52,035 nt of DNA from Phycisphaerae bacterium (GCA_016782865.1 JADHXR010000035.1:1-52035), one strand, 5' to 3'; shown: positions 7,953-17,881, counted from the stretch's first letter. The notes: generated by a model from the sequence alone, not told the origin. Program-made: numbers and translations.

Positions 7953-8507
7953 CTATGGCTTTTTGTGCTGAGACCTTTTCAACTGTTCAAGCAACCGGGT
8001 CCTGACTTTCTCGAAAAAGTCGAAGTAACATTCCTGTCTGTAGTCCGGGTACGTATGATCCAAGGGCTGCCAGCGACCCTTGTCGTAATTCAGAGTTATT
8101 TCGGCGTACATTTTTTTGCCGATGTATATACGATGCGAATAGTTTTTTGTTGTGGCAAGGACCAATTTTGAAGGCTCGATTATGCCCGGATCCAGGTTTA
8201 CAGGTCTTGGCAGGGGGATACCCAGGGTTTTTGCCAGTTTTTGTTCGAGCTTGTTCGTTTGCAGCTTGATTTTCGCCAGCTTGCCCGGGTCGATAAGCTT
8301 CTCGATGCTCAAGAACTGCCTCAGAATACGCGAGCCCGTCTGGTCCTTATAGTAATCGGTTTTGTCGAAAGTCCACACCTCGCTCGTAAAGTCGGCGCCG
8401 CCGAGCTTGTTCGTCAATACATCGGCTGCGCTGTGCAAACACTGGTAGTTCGACGCCAGAATCCCGACAATAAGCTTTGCCGGCTCAGGCTCTTTGAGCT
8501 TCCACAT
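7953..8507 (-). CDS. DUF4416 family protein
   Basis: This is a 184-aa soluble protein with the typical DUF4416 beginning (KLIVGILASN, then VWTFDKTDYY at about residues 44-53) and a C-terminal half with TLNYDKGRWQPLDHTYPDY. The family is widespread in anaerobic and deep-branching bacteria, and its function is unknown. The start ATG lies two bases after the stop codon of the upstream TIM-barrel gene, so the pair is almost certainly co-transcribed and perhaps translationally coupled. A gap of about 60 bases separates it from the WecA-like gene. Confidence 0.82.
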   Translation of the reverse strand: MWKLKEPEPAKLIVGILASNYQCLHSAADVLTNKLGGADFTSEVWTFDKTDYYKDQTGSRILRQFLSIEKLIDPGKLAKIKLQTNKLEQKLAKTLGIPLPRPVNLDPGIIEPSKLVLATTKNYSHRIYIGKKMYAEITLNYDKGRWQPLDHTYPDYRQECYFDFFEKVRTRLLEQLKRSQHKKP

Positions 8508-8509
8508 AA

Positions 8510-9403
8510 TTAAACGTCGCAGATTCGCACGGCATAAGCGAGAGACTCGATGGGGTCTTTGACCGGCGTAAACTCGTGGGCGACGTACCCTTTGTATCCG
8601 GTCTTGACGATGGCTCGCATAATCGCGGGATAATACAACTCCTGCGTCTCGTCGATTTCATGCCGGCCCGGATTGCCACCGGTGTGATAATGGGCAATGT
8701 ACTGATGGTCCTTCTGAATCGTGCGGATTATGTCGCCTTCCATTATTTGAGCGTGGTAGATATCGTAGAGAATTTTCACGTTGCCAGAGCCCACCTTCTT
8801 GCATACCTCGACGCCCCAGGCCATCTTGTCGAACATGTAGTCCGGATGATTGACTTTGCTGTTGAGATATTCCAGGCAGATGGTGACCTTCTTCTTCTCG
8901 GCAAAGCCGGCGATCTGTTTCAGCGCGGCGACAGTGTTATCAATTCCGACGTCATCGGGCGTTCCCCTTCGATTGCCGGGGAAGGTGATGACATTCGGGT
9001 AGCCGTACTCGGAGGCGGCTTCAATTGCCGCGCGTATTTTCGAGAGGCATTGCTCGTGGTTTTCTTCTCTGTTCAGTCCTTTTCCAAGACTGTGCGTGTT
9101 GATCATCGAACAGGCGAGGCCGTGTTCTTTTAGAGTGGGAAAGTCGTTGGGGCCGAGCAGGTCGATTGCCTTGATGCCCATCTTCTTGCAGATGGCGCAA
9201 AACCTATCGAGAGGGATTTTGCCGTAACACCATTTGCTTACAGATTGATTGATGCGATCATTCTTGACGATCCGTTCGATGCCTTCCGCTGCGACGGCGT
9301 CCGTCGCATGAGCCAACGAACCGGCGAGTGCACCGGCGGCTGCCAGGGAAGTGTTGCGCACAAAAGTGCGTCGTGAAAGCTTATCGTTTTGTTGATCAGA
9401 CAT
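8510..9403 (-). CDS. Tat-exported TIM-barrel sugar isomerase/epimerase-like protein
   Basis: This is a 297-aa protein of the xylose isomerase-like/AP-endonuclease-2 TIM-barrel superfamily, closest in style to hydroxypyruvate isomerase-like proteins of planctomycetes. The N-terminus carries SRRTFVRN then an Ala-rich hydrophobic stretch, a twin-arginine signal, so it should be exported folded. Barrel landmarks include Glu in ICLEYLNS (about residues 180-187), Asp and His in LYDIYHAQI (about 213-221), His in AHYHTGG and Glu in VAHEFTP. These are the metal-binding Glu/Asp/His positions of the superfamily. AAGGAA precedes the ATG. It follows fdhA by 40 bases on the same strand, but a functional link to formate metabolism is unlikely and the substrate is unknown. 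Confidence 0.82.
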   Translation of the reverse strand: MSDQQNDKLSRRTFVRNTSLAAAGALAGSLAHATDAVAAEGIERIVKNDRINQSVSKWCYGKIPLDRFCAICKKMGIKAIDLLGPNDFPTLKEHGLACSMINTHSLGKGLNREENHEQCLSKIRAAIEAASEYGYPNVITFPGNRRGTPDDVGIDNTVAALKQIAGFAEKKKVTICLEYLNSKVNHPDYMFDKMAWGVEVCKKVGSGNVKILYDIYHAQIMEGDIIRTIQKDHQYIAHYHTGGNPGRHEIDETQELYYPAIMRAIVKTGYKGYVAHEFTPVKDPIESLAYAVRICDV

Positions 9404-9443
9404 AGTTTTGTTCCTTCATTTTGGTTTAGCTTCGTATCTTTAG

Positions 9444-12149
9444 CTACAGTTGCCTTATCTTTGCGGCACAGACCTTGAATTCCGGTATCTTGGCGATCGG
9501 ATCCAAAGCGTCGTTAGTCAGCATGTTCGCGGGGCCTTCGGCAAAATGGAAGGGCATGAAGAGCCAGCCTCTGGCGACCAGAGTGCCCACGCTCGCCTTG
9601 GTCGTGACTTTGCCCCTGGTTGTCGAGACCTCTATCGAGTCACCGTCTTCGATGCCGTATTCTTTGGCGTCCTTGAAGTGGATCTCCACGTATCCGGTTG
9701 GGGATTTCTGGTGAATGGCGGGCGATTTTCGCGAGAGCGTCCCGGTGTGGTACTGGTACAACTGCCTGCCCGTCGAGAGAATGAACGGGAAATTTTTGTC
9801 GGGTGATTCCGCCGGCTCCCTGAAGCGCACGGGATGGAACTTGCCTTTTCCTCGTTTGAATTCGCCCTTGTGAAGATATTTCGTGCCGGGATGGTCCTTG
9901 TCGAGGCATGGCCATTGCAGACCGACGGATTCGATTCTGTCGAAGGCAATCCCGCCGTAGAGAGGCGACACCGAGGCGATTTCGTCCATAATCTGCGACG
10001 CGTTTTCGTACTGCATCGGCGTACCGACCGCGGCTGCGATATCGCATACGATCCGCCAATCGTCTCGCGCCTCGCCCGGCGGATTCACTGCTTTTCTCAC
10101 TCGCTGGATGCGCCGTTCGGTATTTGTAAATGTGCCTTCCTTTTCCGCGAAACTGAACGCCGGGAGCACGACGTCCGCGTACTGAGCCGATTCGGACAGG
10201 AATACGTCCTGCGCGATCAGGAACTCAACCTTTTCGAGGGCCTTTCGCGTCCGATTAAGATTTGGATCGGACAACGCTGGATTCTCCCCCATCACGTAAA
10301 GTGCTCTTACGGAACCATCTTCGATCGCATGGAATATTTCCACGACGGTCAGGCCCGTTTTGGCCGAGAGTTTAGCATCCCATGCCTTTTCAAATTTCGC
10401 ATGTATCTCGGCGTCCTCCACCGATTGATATCCCGGATAGACGTTGGGCAAAGCTCCGAGATCGCAGGCGCCCTGGACGTTGTTCTGGCCTCGCAGAGGA
10501 TTCACGCCGGCCGATTCTTTACCGACATTGCCCGTCAGCATGGCGAGGTTCGCCAGCGACAGGACGTTGTCGGTCCCCGTGGTATGCTGGGTGATCCCCA
10601 TGCTGAAAATTATGCTGGCGCTGTCGGCCTTTGCATAAGTGCGAGCGGCCTCTCGGATCGCATTGGCGGGAACGGTTGTGATCTTCTCGGCCTTCTCCGG
10701 CGTCATCTCCTTGACGGCCTCAACTGTTTCGGCGAAGTTCTCAGTTCGCTTTTCGATGAAGTCCTTGTCGTGCAGGTCCTCCTCGATAATAACATTCATC
10801 ATTGCATTTATCAGAGCGACATCGGTGCCGGGCTGCTGCTGCAAGTGAAGCTTCGCATAACGAACGAGTTCGATCTCTCTCGGGTCGGCCACGATAAGCT
10901 CGGCGTCGTTCTTCACCACCGCTTCTCTGATACCGAGCGCAATCACCGGATGCGCTTCAGGTGTGTTCGAGCCTATAACGAATATGCACTTGGCGTTCTT
11001 GAATTCGTCGATGGAGTTTGTCATTGCCCCGCTTCCGAACGCCCGTGCCAGTCCCGCGACGGTCGAGGCGTGGCACAAGCGGGCGCAATGATCGACGTTG
11101 TTCGTTCCGATCCCGGCACGGATGAACTTCTGGAATACATAGTTGTCCTCGTTAGTGCACTTGGCCGAAGACAGACCCGCGATGCTGTCTGGGCCGGATT
11201 CGGATCTTATCTTTGTCAGCTTCTCGGCGATAAGGCCGATCGCTTCGTCCCAGGTTGCTTGTTCGAGCTTGCCGTTTCGCCTTATCAGCGGCGTTGTAAG
11301 TCTTTCGGGATGGCCCACGAAGTCCATGCCAAACCGGCCCTTGACGCAGAGATTGCCGTCATTCGGTATGCACCCGACCTCGCTGGTCACCCTGACGATC
11401 CGGTTCTTCTTGGGATTGACGTTAAGATCGATCTGACAGCCCACCCCGCAATAGACACAGGTTGTTCTTGTCTTGACCAAATCCTTCGCCTGGCCCTGGC
11501 CCTGCGCCGAGCGATCGTAGAGGGCCCCCGTGGGACAGGTGGATATGCACTGCCCGCAGAGCACACATGTCGATTCGTTCAGAGGCAGATCGAATGCCGT
11601 GGTTACCTCGGTCTCGGCGGCTCGATTTTTGAACGTCAGGGCGTGAGCCATCTGCACTTCGTCACAGATTCGTACGCACCTGCCGCAGCGAATGCACTTT
11701 CCGGGATCGTACTCCAGCGCGAGATTGCCCGTCGTGTAATTGGGTGCAGGCTCGGTATAAAGCGACTGGCTCAGTGATTCGTCGCCGAGCTGGTACTCGT
11801 AGGCGTAGCTCTGGAGTCTGCATTTGCCGTTTTCATCACATGTAGTGCAGGAGCCGCGGTGTTCGTAAAACAGAAGCTCGAGAACAGTCTGTCTGATCGC
11901 GCTGATTTGGTCGGTTTCAGTCCGAACGACCATGCCGGCCTGAATCTCAAGAGTGCATGAGGTTACCGGTTGCTGCTGGCCTTCGACTTCCACCAGGCAT
12001 AACCTGCACGAACCGGTTGGCCTGAGCCTTGGGTCGTGACAGAGATTTGGAATCTCGATACCGTTCTTGAGCGCCACATCCAGAACGGATTGCCCGGCGC
12101 TGCCTGTAAATTCCTTGCCGTCTATAGTAACTTTGATTTCTTCTGACAT
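9444..12149 (-). CDS. fdhA: Formate dehydrogenase alpha subunit, NAD-linked (molybdopterin, Cys type)
   Basis: The most likely start is ATG 12149 (MSEEIKV), four bases after the upstream gene; the frame itself stays open further. This gives 901 aa. Order of cofactor sites: [2Fe-2S] ligands Cys37, Cys48, Cys51, Cys65; a His97-Cys101-Cys104-Cys110 cluster; two [4Fe-4S] sets at Cys152-162 and Cys195-205; then the molybdopterin domain, with cluster Cys231/234/238/268. The catalytic position is Cys359 in HCARLCH, so this is the cysteine and not the selenocysteine form. The architecture matches NuoG-like FdhA subunits of soluble, multi-subunit NAD-dependent formate dehydrogenases. It would interconvert CO2 and formate in the cytoplasm, feeding the FTHFS gene on the other side of the divergent promoter. 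Mo and W cannot be distinguished. Confidence 0.9.
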   Translation of the reverse strand: MSEEIKVTIDGKEFTGSAGQSVLDVALKNGIEIPNLCHDPRLRPTGSCRLCLVEVEGQQQPVTSCTLEIQAGMVVRTETDQISAIRQTVLELLFYEHRGSCTTCDENGKCRLQSYAYEYQLGDESLSQSLYTEPAPNYTTGNLALEYDPGKCIRCGRCVRICDEVQMAHALTFKNRAAETEVTTAFDLPLNESTCVLCGQCISTCPTGALYDRSAQGQGQAKDLVKTRTTCVYCGVGCQIDLNVNPKKNRIVRVTSEVGCIPNDGNLCVKGRFGMDFVGHPERLTTPLIRRNGKLEQATWDEAIGLIAEKLTKIRSESGPDSIAGLSSAKCTNEDNYVFQKFIRAGIGTNNVDHCARLCHASTVAGLARAFGSGAMTNSIDEFKNAKCIFVIGSNTPEAHPVIALGIREAVVKNDAELIVADPREIELVRYAKLHLQQQPGTDVALINAMMNVIIEEDLHDKDFIEKRTENFAETVEAVKEMTPEKAEKITTVPANAIREAARTYAKADSASIIFSMGITQHTTGTDNVLSLANLAMLTGNVGKESAGVNPLRGQNNVQGACDLGALPNVYPGYQSVEDAEIHAKFEKAWDAKLSAKTGLTVVEIFHAIEDGSVRALYVMGENPALSDPNLNRTRKALEKVEFLIAQDVFLSESAQYADVVLPAFSFAEKEGTFTNTERRIQRVRKAVNPPGEARDDWRIVCDIAAAVGTPMQYENASQIMDEIASVSPLYGGIAFDRIESVGLQWPCLDKDHPGTKYLHKGEFKRGKGKFHPVRFREPAESPDKNFPFILSTGRQLYQYHTGTLSRKSPAIHQKSPTGYVEIHFKDAKEYGIEDGDSIEVSTTRGKVTTKASVGTLVARGWLFMPFHFAEGPANMLTNDALDPIAKIPEFKVCAAKIRQL

Positions 12150-12153
12150 ATTC

Positions 12154-15100
12154 TCAACCAAATTGCTCAAGATCACATCGCAGGCACCTGCCTGCTTCTC
12201 CCACGGCCTGCTGACGGTCCAGTCCGAGAACCACCTCGGCAAAACCTCGCATACGCTTGTCAAGTGGGATGAACTTTTCCTCGGCCCTTGGGACTGACTG
12301 CGCCAGTGTCTCCTCATCGGGCTTGGTTATGGAGAAACCGGTGTCTTGAGGAAGGACACCATTTCCACCAAGCAGCTTGTCGATATTGATGGCGGCCTTT
12401 TGACCATCTGCAATTGCTTCGATAACTGTAGCGGCGCCTCTGACGCAGTCTCCACCCGAGAAGATCTTCGCATTGGTGGTTTTTAGGGTGACCGGATCAG
12501 TCTTTATCGATCCCCAGTCGGTTAGTTCCGGCCCGTCGGTGAAGCTGACCGATTCGGTCGAAACAACCTGTCCGATAGCGGGTATTATGACATCGCACTC
12601 AGTGACGGCTTCACTGCCATCGACGGGTATGGGTCGGCGTCTGCCATCGGCTTCAGCTTTGCCAAGCTCGGCCTTCATGTACTCAATTCCGGAAGCCGAG
12701 CCGTTGGAGCTTACGATTCGCTTTGGCACAGCCAGGGTTACGAGTTCGATGCCTTCCTCTATCGCCTCTTCGATTTCCTCTTTGTAGGCCGGCATTTCTT
12801 CACGGGTTCGTCGATAGAGTATGGTGACCTTCTCGGCGTTGAGGCGAATTGCAGAACGCGCCGCGTCTACTGCCTGATTGCCGCCGCCCAGTACGACGAC
12901 TTTCTTGCCCCGGCAGTCCATGCCTTTGCCTAATGCTCTGTTTCGCAGAAACTCCAGCGCGTCAACCACGCCGTCCAGTCTAATCCCTTCTATGCTAATG
13001 GATTTACCCTTCTGGGCGCCTGTAGCGACAAAAGCTGCTTTGAAATCATCTTTGAACAACTCGCTGACATCTTCGACTCGCGTGCTGGTTCGAAGCTCGA
13101 TGCCGTGTGAGAGAATGAAATCGATTTCCTTCTCAAGGACTTCTTTCGGGAGTCTGTATTCGGGTATTCCAAGGGCGAGCATCCCACCCGGGACAGGCTG
13201 GGCCTCGAAAATTACCGACGGTCTTCCCAGAAGCGCCAGGAAAAATCCACAGCTAAGACCGGCTGGGCCGCTTCCTATTATCGCCACCTCCGGCGATTTT
13301 TCTGTTGATTTGACCATAGGAGTACAAAGGTCAGTTGTGTGGTCGGCTATGTAGCGTTTGAGCGCCCGTATCGCCAGCGGACTGTCAATTTCGCTTCGGC
13401 GGCAGCGCCGTTCGCAGGGATGGTCGCATACCCGGGCACAGACCGAAACAAAAGGATTGCGTCGCCGGATAATGTCCGCCGCCTGGTTCAACTTACCCTC
13501 ACCGGCCAAAGCCAGGTACTCCGGTATATTCACACCCGCAGGACAGGCATGCTGGCAAGGTGCTCTAACAAGCGTTCCACACGCTGCAGCTCGGCAAGTT
13601 TTCAGAACAATATGCTCTTCATACTCTTCGCGAAAATGTCGAAGCGTCGAAAGAACGGGGTTGGGGGCAGTTTGGCCAAGACCGCAAAGCGAGGATTTCT
13701 TGATGTGATTGGCCAAATGTTCGAGCACATCGAGGTCCTCCATTTCGGCTTCGCCCCGGCAGATGGCATTGAGAATCTGGAGCATCTTCTTGGTGCCGAC
13801 CCGGCAGGGCGTGCACTTGCCGCAAGATTCAGCCTGGACAAATTCGAGGAAGTACCTTGCAATATCCACCATGCAGGTAATCTCATCCATGACAATGAGA
13901 CCCCCCGAGCCCATTATCGCGCCGATTTGCTGAACACTGTCGTAATCAATCTCACTGTCGAGATATCCGGCCGGTATACATCCCCCTGAAGGCCCTCCTA
14001 ATTGAGCTGCCTTGAACTTTCGATCCTTAGGTATGCCGCCGCCTATGTCATAAATGATTTGGCGCAGCGTAGTCCCCATCGGGACTTCCACAAGCCCGGT
14101 GTTGTTGACTCTGCCTGCAAGGGCAAAGATCTTGGTCCCTTTGCTTTTCTCAGTACCTATTTTACTGTACCACGGAGCACCGCTTCTTACGATAAGTGGA
14201 ACATTGGCCAGCGTCTCGACATTATTGATAATTGTCGGTTTGCCCATATAGCCCTTCTGTGCAGGGAACGGAGGGCGAGGTCTGGGCATACCGCGTTGGC
14301 CTTCCAGCGAAGCGATGAGGGCCGTCTCCTCGCCGCAAACGAATGCGCCGGCACCCTGGCGAATCTCAATCTCAAAAGAAAAATCGGTTCCCAGGATACT
14401 CCCCCCCAGCAGACCGGCGGCTTGCGCCTGTTCGATGGCAACAGTGGTGTTCTTGACAGCCAGCGGGTACTCTGCACGAACATAAATAAAGCCGCGGCAG
14501 GCCCCGATGGCCAATCCAGCTATCAGCATGCCTTCGATTACGGCATGTGGCGTTCCCTCCAGGATGCTTCTGTCCATGAACGCGCCGGGATCACCCTCGT
14601 CAGCGTTGCAAATGAGGTATTTCTCGTCCCCGGCACTCTTTCGACAGAGGTCCCACTTCAGACCGGTGGGAAACCCGCCACCGCCGCGGCCGCGAAGGCC
14701 TGAGCGGGTTATTATCTCGATTAGCTCCTCGCTGGAGTATTCTTCCGCTGCCTTTATGAAAGCCTCATAACCCCCGGCAGTTACGTAGTCCTCAATGCTG
14801 ACCGGATCGATCTTCCCGTTGTAACGGAATACGTTGCGCTGTTGGAGGGCGTAGAAAGGCACTTCGTATTCGTAGGCACACTTCTTGCCGCTTATCGGAT
14901 CTACGTAGAGCAGGCGATCGAGCAGTTCCCCGCCGCAGACAGTCTTTTCCAGAATCTCTTCAACATCTTCTGCCTGGATCCCGGCATAGAAAATCTTCTC
15001 CGGCAGGATAACGACGACAGGACCCTTCTCGCAAAAACCATGACAACCGGTTCGTTTGAGTCGAACACGCTTGTCGAGCTTCTTCTCTCGGATATGCTGT

Positions 15101-15246
15101 TCGAAGGCATCGCATACCTGCGCAGAACCCAATGCGGTACATCCCGTTCCACCACATACTGTGATGATCGACTCATCCGGATCGACGGCCGCTTTGAGCC
15201 CTTTTTGCCATGTGTGGAAATCAAATACGCCGGTAAGTTTTTCCAT
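12154..15246 (-). CDS. NuoF-like / GltD-like fusion flavoprotein (formate dehydrogenase beta subunit)
   Basis: This encodes 1030 aa combining two oxidoreductase modules. Residues 25-115 are a thioredoxin-like [2Fe-2S] domain (Cys31, Cys36, Cys68, Cys72). Residues about 135-570 are NuoF-like, with RGRGGGGFPTG for FMN/NAD(H) and SCGKCTPCRVG for a [4Fe-4S] cluster. Residues about 580-1030 resemble the glutamate-synthase small subunit: Cys-rich N-terminus (CQHACPAG, CDHPCERRC), the FAD site VAIIGSGPAGLSCG, and a second dinucleotide site VVVLGGGNQAVDAA. One polypeptide therefore has an NAD(H)-FMN site and a second FAD/NAD(P)H module. Such fusions occur in flavin-based electron-bifurcating or transhydrogenating complexes, so it may couple formate, ferredoxin and two pyridine nucleotides; this is inference. 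Its ATG overlaps the upstream stop (ATGA). Confidence 0.88.
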   Translation of the reverse strand: MEKLTGVFDFHTWQKGLKAAVDPDESIITVCGGTGCTALGSAQVCDAFEQHIREKKLDKRVRLKRTGCHGFCEKGPVVVILPEKIFYAGIQAEDVEEILEKTVCGGELLDRLLYVDPISGKKCAYEYEVPFYALQQRNVFRYNGKIDPVSIEDYVTAGGYEAFIKAAEEYSSEELIEIITRSGLRGRGGGGFPTGLKWDLCRKSAGDEKYLICNADEGDPGAFMDRSILEGTPHAVIEGMLIAGLAIGACRGFIYVRAEYPLAVKNTTVAIEQAQAAGLLGGSILGTDFSFEIEIRQGAGAFVCGEETALIASLEGQRGMPRPRPPFPAQKGYMGKPTIINNVETLANVPLIVRSGAPWYSKIGTEKSKGTKIFALAGRVNNTGLVEVPMGTTLRQIIYDIGGGIPKDRKFKAAQLGGPSGGCIPAGYLDSEIDYDSVQQIGAIMGSGGLIVMDEITCMVDIARYFLEFVQAESCGKCTPCRVGTKKMLQILNAICRGEAEMEDLDVLEHLANHIKKSSLCGLGQTAPNPVLSTLRHFREEYEEHIVLKTCRAAACGTLVRAPCQHACPAGVNIPEYLALAGEGKLNQAADIIRRRNPFVSVCARVCDHPCERRCRRSEIDSPLAIRALKRYIADHTTDLCTPMVKSTEKSPEVAIIGSGPAGLSCGFFLALLGRPSVIFEAQPVPGGMLALGIPEYRLPKEVLEKEIDFILSHGIELRTSTRVEDVSELFKDDFKAAFVATGAQKGKSISIEGIRLDGVVDALEFLRNRALGKGMDCRGKKVVVLGGGNQAVDAARSAIRLNAEKVTILYRRTREEMPAYKEEIEEAIEEGIELVTLAVPKRIVSSNGSASGIEYMKAELGKAEADGRRRPIPVDGSEAVTECDVIIPAIGQVVSTESVSFTDGPELTDWGSIKTDPVTLKTTNAKIFSGGDCVRGAATVIEAIADGQKAAINIDKLLGGNGVLPQDTGFSITKPDEETLAQSVPRAEEKFIPLDKRMRGFAEVVLGLDRQQAVGEAGRCLRCDLEQFG

Positions 15247-15746
15247 CAGGTAGTTTCCTTTTCGACAGTTTCCAGGCTATCCAGGACAAAGCCGACCCTG
15301 CGGTGCGTCATTTTGCCGTAGTAGACCCCGTCGACTACCATCACAGGCGCCAAAGCACAGGCACCAAGGCACGCCACCGTCTCAAACGTAAACTGCATGT
15401 CTTCGGTGGTTTCGCCTTCCTCGATGTTGAGTTTGCGCTTGATGGCGTTTATGATTTGCCTGCCTCCTTTGACATGACATGCAGTTCCACGACAACATCT
15501 GATGGTATGGCGTCCTCGGGGTTCGAGATGGAACTGCTCATAGAAAGTCGCCACGCCGTACATCTGGTTGGCATTGAGGCCGGTCTGCTTGCTCACTTCC
15601 GACAGGATCTCTGCGGGAAGATAACCGTAAGCATCCTGGATCTGCTGGAGAATTGGGATCAGGCTGTCAGATGTTATCTGGCCCATTGACTCGCAGATTT
15701 TCAGGGCCGGGGTCTTGTCTAACGAAGCTTCTGTCTTACTTTGCAT
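15246..15746 (-). CDS. NuoE-like [2Fe-2S] subunit of the formate dehydrogenase complex
   Basis: This encodes 166 aa from ATG 15746, chosen over a TTG 39 bases upstream that would add an untypical N-terminus. It is the thioredoxin-like NuoE/HydC/HoxE type. A helical N-terminal domain (LPAEILSEVSKQTGL, GVATFYEQF) is followed by ligands Cys in RCCRGTACHVKG and Cys in VACLGACALAP, which bind one [2Fe-2S] cluster. It passes electrons between the NuoF-like FMN site and the other clusters. The stop overlaps the start of the NuoF/GltD gene by one base. This is the first gene of the operon, about 60 bases downstream of a good promoter. Confidence 0.9.
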   Translation of the reverse strand: MQSKTEASLDKTPALKICESMGQITSDSLIPILQQIQDAYGYLPAEILSEVSKQTGLNANQMYGVATFYEQFHLEPRGRHTIRCCRGTACHVKGGRQIINAIKRKLNIEEGETTEDMQFTFETVACLGACALAPVMVVDGVYYGKMTHRRVGFVLDSLETVEKETT

Positions 15747-15805
15747 GTTTTGTCGCCTGAAAAGAATACTCAACAACAATCGCAAGTGTTTTTTTGCATC
15801 GGAGG

Positions 15806-15834
15806 ATTATACAACTCGATTGGTTTGCGAGCAA
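15806..15834 (-). promoter_or_regulatory. Sigma70-like promoter for the formate dehydrogenase operon
   Basis: Reading the minus strand, TTGCTC (15834-15829) is separated by 17 bp from a perfect TATAAT (15811-15806), followed by the NuoE-like start about 60 bases further. The -35 is four of six consensus. The divergent promoter for fhs lies about 140 bp away, so a shared regulator could bind between them. Confidence 0.6.
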
Positions 15835-15949
15835 CGGTTTGTGCCGGGTTTTCGAGAATATTTGGCCTTTTTCCGACAGGCTCTTCCAGATTTTGTGAAT
15901 CGAGGAAAGTGGAAATATGGAAAATAATGCAAAAAAAACTTCTCAGTTC

Positions 15950-15979
15950 TTGGACATGTTTCGGCTGTTACTATATAAT
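15950..15979 (+). promoter_or_regulatory. Sigma70-like promoter for fhs
   Basis: TTGGAC (15950-15955), an 18-bp spacer and a perfect TATAAT (15974-15979) precede fhs by about 125 bases. The resulting leader of about 115 nt has a GC-rich end (near 16040-16075) and ends with GGAG (16094-16097) seven bases before the start codon. I recognise no known riboswitch in it. Confidence 0.6.
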
Positions 15980-16104
15980 CACGCCCATGAGTGCTTTGCA
16001 GAATTGTGCGGAGCCACGACCTTAGGCTTGCAGAGCTTTCCTGATTTTCCGGCCCTCCGCTTTTGGGGGGCATAAAACACATTATATGAAGATGGAGACA
16101 TGAA

Positions 16105-17868
16105 ATGAAGCTTGACGCGACGAAGATGCAGGATTGGCAGATTGCAGAGGCTGCCGAGGAAACAATGATACCCATCAGCCAACTGGCTGCTCAGATGGGT
16201 CTGCAAGAGGACGAATTGATCCCGATGGGGCGTAAGCTGGCAAAAGTCGATTACCGAAAGGCCTGTGCCCGCCTGGCGAAGGTGCCATCGGCCAAATACA
16301 TTGACGTTACCGCCATTACGCCGACGCCGTTAGGTGAAGGAAAGACCACAACTGCCGTCGGCCTGATCGAAGGCCTTGGCAAGCTGAACAAGCGCGTCGT
16401 TGGGGCGATCCGCCAACCCAGTGGTGGGCCTACCTTTAACATCAAGGGCTCGGCTGCCGGCGGGGGCCTGGCGCAGTGTATTCCATTGACGCCTTTCTCC
16501 ATCCGCCTCACGGGCGATATCGACTGCATCACCAACGCCCACAATCTTTGTATGGTCGCGCTGAGCTCTCGCATGCAGCACGAGCGCAACTACGACGACG
16601 CCCGCCTGGCCCAAAGCGATCTCAAGCGGCTGGATATCGATCCCGATACCGTTCAGATGAAATGGGCCATGGACTTCTGTGCCCAGGCGCTGCGCAACAT
16701 CAGGATAGGCCAGGGCGGTAAGATGGACGGCTTCGAGATGGACTCGGGTTTCCAGATCACCGTCTCCAGCGAAGTGATGGCGATCCTCGCGGTCGCCCGC
16801 GATCTCAAAGACATGCGCGAGCGCATCGCCAGAATCGTAGTGGCTTACGACAAGAAAGGCAACGAAGTAACAGCCGCCGATCTTGAAGTTGACGGCGCCA
16901 TGACCGCCTGGATGGTCGATGCGATCAACCCGAATCTGCTCCAGACCATCGAGGGCCAGCCAGTATTTGTGCATGCCGGGCCCTTCGCCAATATCGCTAT
17001 CGGCCAAAGCTCGATTATCGCCGACATGATCGGGACCAAGCTCGGCGATTACCACGTGACAGAGAGCGGCTTCGGAGCGGATATCGGCTTCGAGAAGTTC
17101 TGGAACCTCAAGAGCCGGATGTCCGGCATCGAGCCCGATGCGATCGTCGTGGTCGCGACTATCCGCGCACTGAAGATGCACGGTGGCGGCCCAACCGTAA
17201 AGCCCGGCATACCGCTGGCCGAAGAGTACACCACTGAGAACCTCGCGTTGGTCGAAAAGGGTTGTGAGAATCTCATCGCCCATATCGAAACGGTCAAGAA
17301 GAGCGGCGTCACGCCGGTCGTTTGTGTCAACGGCTTCTACACGGACACCAAAGACGAGATAGCGCTTGTGCGCAGGATCGCCGAGGAAAACGGAGCCATG
17401 GCCGCAGTTTCGCAACACTGGCTCAAGGGTGGCGAAGGCGCAATCGAACTGGCCGAAGCGGTGGTTGACGCGTGCGAGCAGCCGAATGACTTCAAGTTCC
17501 TCTACGAACTGGAGACACCGCTTAGAGAGCGAATCGAACTGATCGCCAAGGAGGTTTACGGCGCCGACGGCGTGACATATTCCGACGAAGCTCTGGAGAA
17601 GGCCAAGGCGTTGGAGGCCGATCCGGTGAGCAAGACGTTGGGGACCTGTATGGTCAAGACTCACCTGAGTCTGTCGCACGATCCCGACCTGAAGAACAGG
17701 CCGAAAGGCTGGCACCTTCCGATTGCCGACATTCTCGTCTACAAGGGCGCCGGGTTTATCGTACCGGTCGCCGGGACAATCAAGCTGATGCCTGGCACCG
17801 CGTCGAATCCCGCGTTCCGCCGTATCGACGTGGACGTCGAAACCGGGAAAGTACAGGGCCTGTTCTAA
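16105..17868 (+). CDS. fhs: Formate--tetrahydrofolate ligase
   Basis: This encodes 587 aa, within or slightly longer than the usual 555-590. It catalyses ATP-dependent formation of 10-formyl-THF from formate, the second step of the methyl branch of the reductive acetyl-CoA pathway, in the cytosol. The P-loop [15 protein letters not shown] (about residues 73-87) is the family's ATP site. [19 protein letters not shown] and the C-terminal region ending [17 protein letters not shown] match the family throughout. GGAG seven bases upstream decides the ATG at 16105. It is divergent from the formate dehydrogenase operon and followed by folD, so formate supply, activation and the next two steps are encoded side by side. 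Confidence 0.96.
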   Translation: MKLDATKMQDWQIAEAAEETMIPISQLAAQMGLQEDELIPMGRKLAKVDYRKACARLAKVPSAKYIDVTAITPTPLGEGKTTTAVGLIEGLGKLNKRVVGAIRQPSGGPTFNIKGSAAGGGLAQCIPLTPFSIRLTGDIDCITNAHNLCMVALSSRMQHERNYDDARLAQSDLKRLDIDPDTVQMKWAMDFCAQALRNIRIGQGGKMDGFEMDSGFQITVSSEVMAILAVARDLKDMRERIARIVVAYDKKGNEVTAADLEVDGAMTAWMVDAINPNLLQTIEGQPVFVHAGPFANIAIGQSSIIADMIGTKLGDYHVTESGFGADIGFEKFWNLKSRMSGIEPDAIVVVATIRALKMHGGGPTVKPGIPLAEEYTTENLALVEKGCENLIAHIETVKKSGVTPVVCVNGFYTDTKDEIALVRRIAEENGAMAAVSQHWLKGGEGAIELAEAVVDACEQPNDFKFLYELETPLRERIELIAKEVYGADGVTYSDEALEKAKALEADPVSKTLGTCMVKTHLSLSHDPDLKNRPKGWHLPIADILVYKGAGFIVPVAGTIKLMPGTASNPAFRRIDVDVETGKVQGLF

Positions 17869-17881
17869 AAAGGGTAATTAG

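Noticed and set aside
9834..11777. 647-codon open frame on the plus strand
   Set aside because: It lies fully antisense to the formate dehydrogenase alpha gene, has no recognisable domain or ribosome binding site, and its length follows from the GC-rich codon use of the real gene.
9444..12149. Selenocysteine (TGA) in the formate dehydrogenase active site
   Set aside because: The active-site codon translates as Cys (CARLCH), not TGA, and the frame is uninterrupted.
16330..17715. 461-codon minus-strand frame
   Set aside because: It is antisense to fhs, which is an unmistakable family member; composition (His/Asp/Val/Leu-rich) is typical of antisense translation.
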